A DNA stretch of 64,000 nucleotides. Source: Zhengitettix transpicula (Eukaryota > Arthropoda > Insecta > Orthoptera > Tetrigidae). The stretch's first letter is position 1. The number at the start of each line of letters is the position of its first letter. The notes under the pieces are model-generated. The model was given only the letters and a program-made list of their open reading frames with translations, was not told the DNA's origin and did not search any database. A program made the position numbers and the translations under genes. The stretch lies in contig CM073592.1 in NCBI GenBank assembly GCA_037074705.1, positions 88,911,129-88,975,128 on the forward strand, read 5' to 3'. Positions 47,885-58,400 of the stretch are shown here, piece by piece.

Positions 47885-48640
47885 AATTTTATTGCTTTCT
47901 ATACTAGTCAGTGGAATGATTCCAAGATTTAGATACCTCATAATTTATACGTTGTCCCCAATTTGACAATTCTCCGTGCTCATCTGAAACTAAGTAAATT
48001 TGTCCGAGTTTAACCTCAGACCATTGTTTTCCGCCAACGTCAAGATCTTCGCACTTGATTTTTCAATAAATTATTCAATTTCCAGAATGAAGACTAATTT
48101 TTTATTTAATTGTAACCAAAATGTAATTTACTGTACGCCAAGTACAGAAATGGTCTTAAAACACTACCCTGGGATACACCTGATGATACGCTACTACTGG
48201 ATGGTAGTATTTCCCTTACTCGTACTCTCTGGATAAAATTCGTAGAATTTTCTGGGACAATCTACGACTCCTACGATCCAGCCCTATTCCTTAAGATTTT
48301 CTATCAACTGGTGATGTGGAAAAAGGTGAAATTAATTTGATAAGTTAATTACGGTCGCATCCATTCTGCGTCCAACGTCAAGAGAGTCTCAAACGTCATG
48401 GAAAAATGAAAGAGTTTGAATCTGACATGACAAACCTCTTCTAAAACCGTTTTTAACCACTGAATAGCCAGTTTCTTCTGCCCCATTCCCACCGCAACTG
48501 ATTTGAAATTATATGTTCCATTCGTTTGTGTACGACTGATGTTGATCATCCGGACTGTAGTTTCCAGTCTCTTGCTTTGTTCGTCCTTTAACAATTTGAA
48601 CTATCGTTGCTTTTTTCAAATCCTCAGGTAAGGATGAATT
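47885..48640 (-). pseudogene. CR1/RTE/Jockey-like LINE reverse transcriptase relic
   Basis: Minus-strand segments in the expected order but in shifting frames: LPEDLKKATIVQIVKG (about 48632-48584), GFRRGLSCQIQTLSFFHDV (about 48450), VINLSN then FHLFPHHQLIE, SSVSSGVSQGSVLRPFLYLA (about 48200-48135), NNGLRLNSDKF and RYLNLGIIPLT. These correspond to the LINE motifs W-KxAxVxPI, QxGFRxGxS, LDFSKAFDxVPH, GVPQGSVLGPLLF, GLxLNxxKT and YLG. The first catalytic Asp region is altered and the YADD box is not readable, so it is inactive. The clade cannot be fixed by eye. Confidence 0.72.
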
Positions 48641-49600
48641 ATTCAGTGTGGTTAAATGGTAGGATAACTGTCTCTTGAGATTATTCGCTCATGAGATGTA
48701 GTATCCGTGCGTATACTACTTAAACTGGTTGTGAATTGCTTCCAAACCCACGTATGAGGGAAACGGTCCAGTGTTTTCAGAATTCATGTGTGGGATAGGC
48801 TGCGAAAGCATCCTCTAACTGTGACTATTCTAGGTTGTGGGATGAATCCCAATAGGAATCGTAGAGGCCTCGCAACTGTTGCGGCATGTGTGAAGGTATG
48901 GGTGGAAGTGAGGACGCGTGGTTCTCCTGTGGGTCTTTCTGATAAGCTGCCATCCTTTCCCGCCAGGAGGTGGTGGAGACTGACTCAAAGCGGTCGTCCA
49001 GTCTTCAGGGATGTGAAAGGTGTTGGTGACCCAGCACCAACTGAATTCTAGAGAATAAGTGGTCGAGATTTGGCGCCTTGTCTTCAACTCTTAGTTATCC
49101 GTTGACGAAACCGCTTGGTAACAATAGCCTTGCTATTAGAAGGAGAGACATTCTGAGTAACTATAATGTTTCAAAGACCTTAGGGTAAGTGCAACTCCAC
49201 CCTATGGGACGACCTTGGGATCGTCAGTGCTCACGGAGCAATTCGAGCGGGCGACCAAGACCGTGTTTCGGGGAACTTCGTAACTCGGGTTGCGTCGGGG
49301 CCGTGGTCAATCCTCCAGTGTCCCATCAGCCCAGCTGAGTTGTGGCTTTGTCCACGTCCCAGCCCGACGCACGTTGGATTCGGACTCGAGGGGGTAATGG
49401 TTTCGCGGGCACAATTTCACTGGTATCCTCCCTTGGGAACTACGACCCAGATAAGAAGGTAAACAGGAATCGACCCCTGACGATATTCCTGTAAAATCGG
49501 TGAAACCTTAAAAAGTCCCCTGAGTGTCGGACACAACCTTTCCGCTACCAGGTAACCCCGTACCGTCCCGGGAGAATTCGAAAAAAGGTAGTAGGGGAAT
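48641..49600. other. GC-rich block of unknown origin
   Basis: Clearly richer in G+C than its surroundings, especially 48780-49050 and 49190-49430. Both strands have frames of about 85 codons without known motifs. It lies upstream of the minus-strand LINE relic and may be more of the same element or another old repeat. Confidence 0.35.
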
Positions 49601-50752
49601 AAATCCATATATATTTAGTAAGTACAAAGAGTGTTAACAGATAAGAAATTAAAGTCTCACCAACCACTTTCAGAAATTTCTCCCATGTACCATCCGGTTC
49701 TACGGATTTGTTCCGCCATATTTTAGATATTGTCTTTCGTAATTTTCGTACACTTACCGCTATATACACATTCACGCGCGATCGGATGATCGTTCATCAT
49801 AACTGATGAATAGGATAACTTGTGATTAAATTTTTCTTCATTCTAAATTTCATTCATTTTTCAAAATATTACCTCGTACGATGTAACAAACCATTAATTT
49901 TGATGTCTGATTTCTTGTGTAGTTTGTAAATAAAACTACTCTATTAGAGGGTATATTTACTGGTTTCTAAATGTTCCATTAAATTTTATAATTGGTAAGA
50001 TTGCTAAGACCCACACATTTATGGGTCTGTAATAAATTGTCGTAATCCAATTTAGTTCAGTTACTCAGTGTAGTTGCTTAATACGTGCCTTTTCCTATGT
50101 TTACATTGAGAAAGAGAACCAGTCTTAAATTCCACGGTACGTGCAAACGTTGTTTGAACTGCTCGAGTCTTGTGTACTTACAGATAGGATGCTACTCTTG
50201 TTGTTTCTGAATTTGAGTTATTTACAGTTGTGTGCTCACAACACCCTATGTAATTGTTTTCTCGTTAAGTTCGTGTAGCGTTCTGCTTGGATAAGCTGAT
50301 TGCCATAACAATCTGAAAGACGAAACACATCTCTTGAACCAGCCAAATTTATCTACATTATATATTTTCTCAACTTTCAGTTGTTCTTAAAATAATGAAC
50401 TCAGTTTTCTTGAACCAAGGAAAGCGATCCGTAAAGAAATGAAAACCTGTTTTCATCATAACCAGGAATGTTGGAATAAAAGTAATTTATTGCTACAAAA
50501 TGTATTATTTAATTGCCTTCACAGAATTAACTTTTTATGGTCAAAATAAGGAATTACACGTTAAGGTTTCAATCGTCCTGTGGATAAAAATTCTTCGGTT
50601 AGTACTGAAACTATTTTAGGCTTAAATTAATATGACGCGTCACAAAAAAATATTAAGGTTGATTCATAAATTCATGGGTGATATTGCAATTTCAAGCTTG
50701 ATTTAAGAGGCAGAAAAGATTTATATGAAAAATCCTTTCATCATTGTGCAAG
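49601..50752. other. AT-rich spacer, no gene seen
   Basis: Only short frames. The last bases (CAAG at 50749-50752) are the probable 5' target duplication of the LTR retrotransposon that follows. Confidence 0.5.
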
Positions 50753-51446
50753 TATGGTGCGCTTTTCGTTATCGTTATCGATTTGTACAAAATATTTTTT
50801 TATAACTGTTAATTACTGCCTGGAAGCATGGGAATGTGGCTTGCCGGGGTCGAGCAGCAGACACAAGACAATGGCGGGGTGGATTGGAAAATCCACAAGT
50901 CCCGCAAGCAAGGTCAGGGTCGGCCAAGGAAGGGTAGATGACCGGGAGGCTATGGCCCTAAAATATCTGGAAGAGGGTCACGTGTGCGCAAGGACCAACC
51001 AGGAGAGAGGGATTTTGGAGAGGAAGGAGATGAATGTGGACCGTCGGTGGACAGAGAGATGAATTTGGACGGTCGGTGAGAGTGGACAGAGAAAGTTTAT
51101 CCTGAAAGATTTTGGTTCTGCACGTGGGTCTCCGGTCTTCTGCGAATGCTGATGAGCCAGATAGCCGCCAACGGGAGTCGACCCTGTCCGAGCTGCAGAC
51201 CTGGTAAGTCGCGTTCCATTCTTCCGGGTATCGCGTCGGTTTGCCACGAGAAAAACCACGGTTAATCTTGAGAAAGGGAGGGGGCTACATGCATCCCTGG
51301 CAGGCTGGAGAACTTTTCATTTTGTATAAATTCTGAGAAAATGAATTATTGTTTTTTTTAATAACTAAATATTGCATTTCCCTTTCCTGCAAGAACAATT
51401 CTTGCAGGTGGCGCCCAACAAATAGTTAATTTAACCGTAAGCTCAC
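50753..51446 (+). repeat. 5' LTR of the Gag-only retrotransposon
   Basis: 694 bp, starting TATGGTGCGCTTTTCGTTAT and ending AACCGTAAGCTCAC. I find a single difference from the 3' LTR (G at 51036, T at 54998). The 3' part contains TGGCGCCCAAC (51409-51419), a tRNA-Lys PBS core inside the repeated region. Open frames on both strands within the LTR (such as 50754-51062) are duplicated in the 3' LTR and are not separate genes. Confidence 0.92.
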
Positions 51447-51458
51447 ACCATATAAAAT

Positions 51459-51478
51459 GTCGTCCAACGTTTGGGGCA
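51459..51478 (+). other. Primer-binding-site-like sequence (tRNA-Lys type)
   Basis: TGTCGTCCAACGTTTGGGGC just past the 5' LTR. Compared with TGGCGCCCAACGTGGGGC it has two substitutions and a TT insertion. Confidence 0.55.
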
Positions 51479-51926
51479 CGAAGAAGTGGCAAACTGGAGC
51501 GATACTACGGGGACAGGATTAGCGGATTATATACACTTGCTAGTCAGCCATTCAAGCGGAAATTCAGGACTTGATTATTTTAACGTGTATTTTGGGGGAA
51601 TAATTTTGTAATATGTATTTTGCGGGAATTTAGTTTTCGGGCAATACGTTCCAGGCTGGAGATGCAGGTGTTTAGACGCGGACCATATATTTTCATTTCT
51701 AGCGTTGAGTAGAGCAGGAGTTTTTTTTTCATAGGATAAGCGTTAATTCGATAAATTTTGGGATTTCTTTTGTTATCTAATGTGGATTGGAGCCTGAGGT
51801 CTATATGTTTAATGTTAAGTTGTGTGAATTTTGAGCTGTTTTCTTTATCGTTTATGTTAGTGTGTTAGAGAAATTGTTCGTGTAAAATAGAAACGGAGTT
51901 CTTCTGATTATTTCGTCTGGTTGTTC

Positions 51927-53147
51927 ATGAAGCTTAGGAGCGGAATGGATACGGTACAAAGGGAATTAAGCACGGATGAGCAGACGGAGGGTAGTTCCGA
52001 GAATTTAGGGAGCCAGGCAAGCAGTGGTTTTCCTGGAACCAATGGTACAAAAGAAAACCAGTTTTTATTCGAATCTATGATGGCACAATTGATGCAAGCC
52101 ATTCAAAATAGTCAGGAACAGATTCAAAATAGTCAGGCTAAGATAGAGGAACAGATTCAAAGAAAGAATGACGAACATAACAAGTTGATTCAAAATAGTC
52201 AGGCTAATTTACTGGAACAGATTCAAAATAGTCAGGCTAATTTACAGGAACAGATTCAAAGAAAGAATGACGAAAATAACAAGTTGATTCAAAATAGTCA
52301 GGCTAATTTACAGGAACAGATTCGAAATAGTCAGACTAAGTTAGAGGAACAGATTCAAAGGAATAGTGACGAAACTAACAAGGGGTTTAACATATTGCAG
52401 GCCCAGATTAAAGGCTGTCAAGAAGCAGCTGAGACTAAGTTTAGGGAGATCAGCAGTGAGATTCAGGAGCAGGTCCAAATATTCGCGGAAAGAAATCGAG
52501 TTCAATGGAACCAGTTACAAAGTCAAAGCGATACAATTAATGAAAAATGTGCGCGTATAAGTCATGAAGGGCAGGAAAGGACAGAGGATTTTGAAAAATT
52601 AGTTGAAACAGGCTTAGGCATAAACGTAGAACAGGTCGCCGAACAAAAAACCGATGTAGCCGATTTGGCTAATAAGGAGCGCCAAAGTCTTGCACACAGA
52701 TTAGACGAAGTTGTTGTCGGGGCAGATGTAGAAATTAGGCGCGAAGAAACTGGGCAGGTGATTAATCGGCTAGTCAGTGAAGCAGAGGCAATTAGGGAAG
52801 AGATGAACGAATGTACAATTGCGGCGAATATTGTTGATATTGAAGTAGACTTGTGGAAACAGTTGTATATTAGGATTTCGGAAGCCAGTGAATTGGTAGT
52901 TCGCCGGGAAGGCTTAACCCAGCGATTAGAAATTACGCTGAAATTATTTCGGGGGCGAAGACGTCAGAACGGTCGTGAATTATTAAACGGGTTAAATTCA
53001 TATTTTTCCCAAAGACGAACGCCGGACCGTTTTAAATTAACTTCATTTATGCAGAAAATGGAGGGAAGTTACACGTTTGATCCCGGCGGAAGTTCATTCT
53101 TGATGCTTCTTCATCGGAGCAATGACATGCGTAATAGGCTGAATTAA
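51927..53147 (+). CDS. Gag-like structural protein of LTR retrotransposon
   Basis: 406 residues from the first ATG (51927). The open frame extends two codons upstream, but these are TTG TTC. The N-terminus MKLRSGMD is followed by a polar linker rich in Ser, Gly and Gln. From roughly residue 57 to 160 there is a strong heptad-repeat coiled coil built on the unit IQNSQANLQEQIQRKNDE, with QNSQ-type motifs repeated seven or more times. A further helical, charged region follows to about 270, then a more globular C-terminal part with basic clusters (GRRRQNGREL) and ending SNDMRNRLN. There is no CCHC zinc knuckle and no downstream pol. Retroelement Gag proteins assemble virus-like particles around the RNA; that role is inferred from position between LTRs, size and coiled coil, not from a conserved capsid motif that I can name. 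The frame is intact, consistent with the near-identical LTRs. Confidence 0.8.
   Translation: MKLRSGMDTVQRELSTDEQTEGSSENLGSQASSGFPGTNGTKENQFLFESMMAQLMQAIQNSQEQIQNSQAKIEEQIQRKNDEHNKLIQNSQANLLEQIQNSQANLQEQIQRKNDENNKLIQNSQANLQEQIRNSQTKLEEQIQRNSDETNKGFNILQAQIKGCQEAAETKFREISSEIQEQVQIFAERNRVQWNQLQSQSDTINEKCARISHEGQERTEDFEKLVETGLGINVEQVAEQKTDVADLANKERQSLAHRLDEVVVGADVEIRREETGQVINRLVSEAEAIREEMNECTIAANIVDIEVDLWKQLYIRISEASELVVRREGLTQRLEITLKLFRGRRRQNGRELLNGLNSYFSQRRTPDRFKLTSFMQKMEGSYTFDPGGSSFLMLLHRSNDMRNRLN
52119..52380 (+). repeat. In-frame tandem repeats in the Gag coiled coil
   Basis: ATTCAAAATAGTCAGGCTAA and GAACAGATTCAAAGAAAGAA alternate several times. Units are in frame and sometimes identical, which implies recent expansion by slippage or unequal exchange. 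Confidence 0.85.
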
Positions 53148-54698
53148 GAGCATGTAAACGTAATATATATAGACGCCAGATGTAGGTTAAGTAAGTGGTA
53201 GTAACAGATAAGTGTAGCAGGTACAGAAGGGTGGCGGAAAATATGGTAATTAATTGTAGTTTTGTAGTAGATTAAGTATACTTAGGGAAAGGGCCAGGTC
53301 AAGGATTGTGTGCTTGTTTGGTTGAATAATGAGTGTACCAGTAGCTGGAGCCTCGGACAGGAACCCGGAAGAGGCACTGTCGGCGGATAATCCTTTGCCT
53401 CCAGACATTGTTACAGGCTAGGGTCGCCAGAAGGATCCAACCATCAAAGCATCGTCAGCGGCCGGCAGGATAATCCCAGGGCATGTGACTAATGCATGTT
53501 GGGCTTTGCGGACCCAGGAACCCGAGCTGTACGTGGTATCTGTTACCACGTTCTACTTTTCTTCAATTCGGCCTTGCTTGGTCAAAACCACCTGTAAAAC
53601 TGTCACTAAGGCTTTCTTGGCCAACCCTTGATTTTTCGACCCCAACAATGGTTATTAGGTTTCGAGGACTGAGGGTGTCTTTCATCTATGTTCTTCTTTC
53701 TTCTTATTTTCGCACCTTATGTAAAAGGAAGACGTGGCGGACCAACGACCAGATGCGCACAAGTGGAACGGGCGGAAATCCACGACTACGCGATGCGGTT
53801 GCAACGGCGCGAAGTGGTACAGAAGCTAATGTGAGGTGTTGGTACATATAATGCAAGTGTCCGATGACCACAGACACAATAAAAGGGGGACGAGAAGTGA
53901 CAAGGTTATAATTACGACAGACGCTAAAAAAAAAGGGTGATGTGTCGTGTTATCAAAAGACGCTCACAGGAGTGATTTTAAGGTTTAATTTAAGAAGAAA
54001 AAAAAAAAGGTGGATTAAATATTGAAAATGACATTCATAGTAATTAAAGGACGATTATGGAGGTTAATTAAAATTAAGTACTTATATTTAGGATGCGCTC
54101 AATTGTTAAAATTAAGGGGTAGGCATTACGGACCGGTGCGCATATAATTAAAAGTAGTATGTGTAGGATACGAACAGTAATATGTGTAGATGTAAAATAA
54201 TATAAAAGATCTAATATCAGGTTAGGAGAAAAGATATCGATAAGTAAATGCATATCATTTTGCTATGGTTAGTTGTAAGTTAGTTATAGATTTTATTTAA
54301 TTATTCTCTTCGGTTTTAGTTAGTTATAAGTTAGTGTTACAGATGTATATATTCCTACCTTTCGCTATTAAGTTAGCTATAAGTTACTCTTAGATTTGTA
54401 TATGATTCATCATTTCGTTGTTGAGTTAGTTGTAATTTTGTTTCAAATCTGAAAATAATATCTAAATAATTTGTTTGTGAATGTAATGCTGTACTGTTTA
54501 CGATTACATACCGTCTTAGAAACCATTTAGAATTGTGAGAAATTGAACTATAAATATATCTGCTAATTATGTACCACATAGAAAAAAAAATTTAAATTGT
54601 ATCACAGGATTGTATTTTGCCAGATGCGAGGGAGCATGCGCGAACTTCAAGCGAATTATTTTGAAATCGTTCGAATGGATCCTTCATTCATCCAATTT
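53148..54698 (+). other. 3' internal region of the Gag-only element, no pol
   Basis: About 1.55 kb between the gag stop and the PPT. 53329-53631 is a frame of 100 codons broken once, by TAG at 53419-53421 (starts MSVPVAGASDRNPEEALSAD). A different 119-codon frame lies at 53492-53851. Neither resembles protease, RT or integrase. From 53900 on the sequence is AT-rich and contains repeated TTAGTTATAAGTTAG-like words (54260-54440). Confidence 0.6.
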
Positions 54699-54711
54699 CA
54701 AAGGGGGAATA
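54699..54711 (+). promoter_or_regulatory. Polypurine tract
   Basis: CAAAGGGGGAATA just before the 3' LTR. This is the expected plus-strand priming site and supports the plus orientation of the element. Confidence 0.75.
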
Positions 54712-54714
54712 TTA

Positions 54715-55408
54715 TATGGTGCGCTTTTCGTTATCGTTATCGATTTGTACAAAATATTTTTTTATAACTGTTAATTACTGCCTGGAAGCATGGGAATGTG
54801 GCTTGCCGGGGTCGAGCAGCAGACACAAGACAATGGCGGGGTGGATTGGAAAATCCACAAGTCCCGCAAGCAAGGTCAGGGTCGGCCAAGGAAGGGTAGA
54901 TGACCGGGAGGCTATGGCCCTAAAATATCTGGAAGAGGGTCACGTGTGCGCAAGGACCAACCAGGAGAGAGGGATTTTGGAGAGGAAGGAGATGAATTTG
55001 GACCGTCGGTGGACAGAGAGATGAATTTGGACGGTCGGTGAGAGTGGACAGAGAAAGTTTATCCTGAAAGATTTTGGTTCTGCACGTGGGTCTCCGGTCT
55101 TCTGCGAATGCTGATGAGCCAGATAGCCGCCAACGGGAGTCGACCCTGTCCGAGCTGCAGACCTGGTAAGTCGCGTTCCATTCTTCCGGGTATCGCGTCG
55201 GTTTGCCACGAGAAAAACCACGGTTAATCTTGAGAAAGGGAGGGGGCTACATGCATCCCTGGCAGGCTGGAGAACTTTTCATTTTGTATAAATTCTGAGA
55301 AAATGAATTATTGTTTTTTTTAATAACTAAATATTGCATTTCCCTTTCCTGCAAGAACAATTCTTGCAGGTGGCGCCCAACAAATAGTTAATTTAACCGT
55401 AAGCTCAC
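54715..55408 (+). repeat. 3' LTR of the Gag-only retrotransposon
   Basis: Same length as the 5' LTR, with one base difference found. It ends AAGCTCAC, followed by CACACAAG of the flank. Confidence 0.92.
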
Positions 55409-55416
55409 CACACAAG

Positions 55417-58400
55417 TTTAAATTGCTTGAATAATTGTGGAACTGAGTTTCGACAAAACAAAACTGCCGATTTAAAAGACTATTGAGTAGAATGTAATAA
55501 AGTTCACGTTGACCGTAAAATCAAAATATTTTCATCCGTTGACAATGGACTATTCAAAATATGCCAGCGAAAATACACAACGCACCGGATTGAATACGAA
55601 TCAACAAACGATATGAAATATTTTTCCTGGTGTTAAATAAACAATAATACTATTTGCTAAAACAATATTTTCAAATCAATTCATGACTCTACGAACGTTT
55701 GTGATACATTCCAAATATTGTTATTGGATTAGTTATTGTATTTATACACGTATACGTATCAATTATTATTCAATTTGAATAATATATTTTAGAAGTATAA
55801 ATACCTGGCGAAGATAGTAAAAAGTTACAAATTTATACCAAAACCTCATCTTCAAATAAATATAATTAATTTTCTTGTTTGGAAAGGTATTTATCATAAT
55901 TTTCTAAACCGTAATTTGTTTCGTTCAGTAAAATACCTTTCCGTCTTTTAGTGTACGGACGATATTAAATTGAATTAAACAGTTGAAAATTGTAATAATA
56001 CACAAACTACAGAAGGGTGACGACATTTTACATACATAAAAGATGAGTAAATATTTTATTTAAATTAACACGATTATTTCACTTCCCAAGAAAGTGAAGT
56101 AAAGGAAACAAAGATAAGAAATTTTAAGCCAAACCTCTCTCTATAAAAATTCGTAACGGTACAATTCGTCAGTCGTTATGTTTCTTCATAATTCTGAGAA
56201 ATGAAAAGCAATATTGAGTAATTTTAAATTTCCACGCATTAAAATTCAAGTAGTTTTATTTACTTTCGAGTATTCACAGCCATAACACCTTACTCTAATA
56301 CAATTACTGTTTAGAAGGTCATCGTTAAAAGGACACGAGTCATCAGGTTGTATGGAAGCAGAAGCCCTCTTTTGTATAGGTTTAAAGATAAGATTTTGTA
56401 AAAAAAAAAATTGTTTGTAGCGGAATGAACAGATTTTATTTAATTTGATCCTATAGCTATAAATGTAAAACTTGTTAGTTTATTATAAAACATATTTTAA
56501 GATAATATTATTTGGTTTTCTTGAAAAATTATTATGAGTTTCTGATTTACGATTGGAGGATTTTAATAAGGACGATTAAAGGCTCATTTATGTTGTGAAT
56601 GTATTTTAATTTTCTCCATTAAACATAGCCTAATTCATGTATTGATGATATGTTTCCATTTCATTAACACAAGTCTCATTAATTCCAAATTAAACCTCCG
56701 TTTCCTCGTTTAGCTATAATATTATAATTGTCTAAAATACATGCTACACAAATTATTATTCAATAATTCAATTGAGCACAATTCAAAAAATTTAAAAATC
56801 TAGAAATCTCGATAGTAATTTACCGCAACTCTAAGACGTAAGAGAATTGATGTACGTCCTATTTTGACATGTTCAGAAAATTGGGGATTCAAGTTCTATG
56901 CTCGGGACCCGTTAACTTTGCCAAAAATATCATTCCACATTCTTTTACAGATCACTTAAATCGTATAATATTCGTCAGAATTTTCCCTGCAATGAAGTTA
57001 TGATTTACTAGAGGTTTCTGCGAAATGCGTACTTATTTAAGGATTTTTTTATATGTAATATAATTTTTCCCCAAAGATATGATCTGTGATCCACAAGCCT
57101 TTTAACAGTGTTTCGTCTTATGAATTATTAACACACAACCTGTCAATAAAAAAGTATGATTTGCCTCTTAATTTTAGACCTAGGATTGTCGTGAACTGAA
57201 GCCGTATTCTGAAAATCAATTTCTCATTCGATTTTAACGCAAATATTCAAGCGCCTCCCCACAATCATGTTAAAATCATTTATTACAATTTAGTGAGGGA
57301 GTTGGACGGTCTGTCGTTACAAGTGTTTAGGAGTCGAAACGGTGACATTAACAATGGGAAATACGAGAAGTTTCGATATCACTTAAACTCGAGAAGTTAC
57401 GACAATAATCTGTATTTAAACATTGATCTTTTCTCTAATGTATTCATAAATTTATTTATTACGTACCTTTTCTACCAAAAGTTAACATTACGTTTGGTGA
57501 AATAAACGGAAAACGTTAACAAATATTTATGAGAGGTCATACATACGAGTTACACAATTAACACCAGAAGACTGCAACAATATCTTCCCGCTCATGGGTT
57601 CAGCTGATTATCAGGATCGTTCGATGCTGGGAGTAGTTATTGAAGGGTTGCTTAACAATCCTAGTTATACATAATAGTCTGATTCAAAACCGTCTCTGAA
57701 ATAATTTTACAAGTACCATAGCCCTTTCACTTTTTGGTTCCAATTGTGTTGACCTCTCAAGAAATTGTCAATCTTCATACTATTTGGCTCAATTCCCGAA
57801 AGGGTAGATCTCGTTTCATTGTATATTCTTTTCCCAGCGATATCCCAGTCGACCTTGATTCTTGGTTATAGCTCGCAGCTTGTTAGCGTAATGGTGCCCT
57901 CTCGCGAAGCAAACAGGAACCATGCTGAGCTGGATACACAAGAGAGACAAGCATCGTTATGTTTCCCGCCAGGACGGGCATTAATCAAACAGGGATACAT
58001 GCCCCACTGCTTCTCCAGTGCCATTGTTATGCCTTCGTTCGAGTCGTCGCGTTGCTGGAAAAGCTTAACCTATACAGCTTGTCACCTCGTTAACCGACTC
58101 TGACTCGGAAATATAATAATTCAGTAGAGCCGTATCACTGAGAAGAATAAACTGCATGACCTGAAACCTCGGAGAAAAGTGATTTACGATACGAACTGAA
58201 AATGAAGGTAAAGTGCGTTTAAAAATTTAATGAGCACTGGCAGAAATTTAATCATTTAAACGTAGTTACTCGCGTAATACTGTTTCTTTAAATAGCCTTT
58301 GATATGATGAACGTTGTACTTGGGTCAAAATATTCTGTTTTACTCGCCGCAATTAATATCAGCATGTTTTCCAAAGTTTCGCTAGAGAACTCCGAACTGT

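Larger units (their letters stand above)
50753..55412 (+). mobile_element. Young non-autonomous LTR retrotransposon (Gag-only)
   Basis: Two direct 694-bp repeats (50753-51446 and 54715-55408) flank a 3.3 kb internal region. The first 20 nt past the 5' LTR include a degenerate tRNA-Lys PBS, and an A/G-rich PPT (CAAAGGGGGAAT) lies just before the 3' LTR, so all structural parts of an LTR retrotransposon are present. CAAG flanks both outer ends (50749-50752, 55413-55416) as a probable 4-bp target duplication. Internally there is one long CDS (Gag-like). No frame encodes protease, reverse transcriptase, RNase H or integrase, so replication would need enzymes from a related autonomous element. It is probably Gypsy-like, from the PBS type, the short target duplication and the Gag N-terminus. 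Confidence 0.9.

Noticed and set aside
50754..51259. Open frames of 102 and 93 codons, repeated at 54716-55221, as duplicated genes
   Set aside because: They lie inside the two LTRs and are duplicated only because the LTRs are. The two strands overlap and no motif is recognised.
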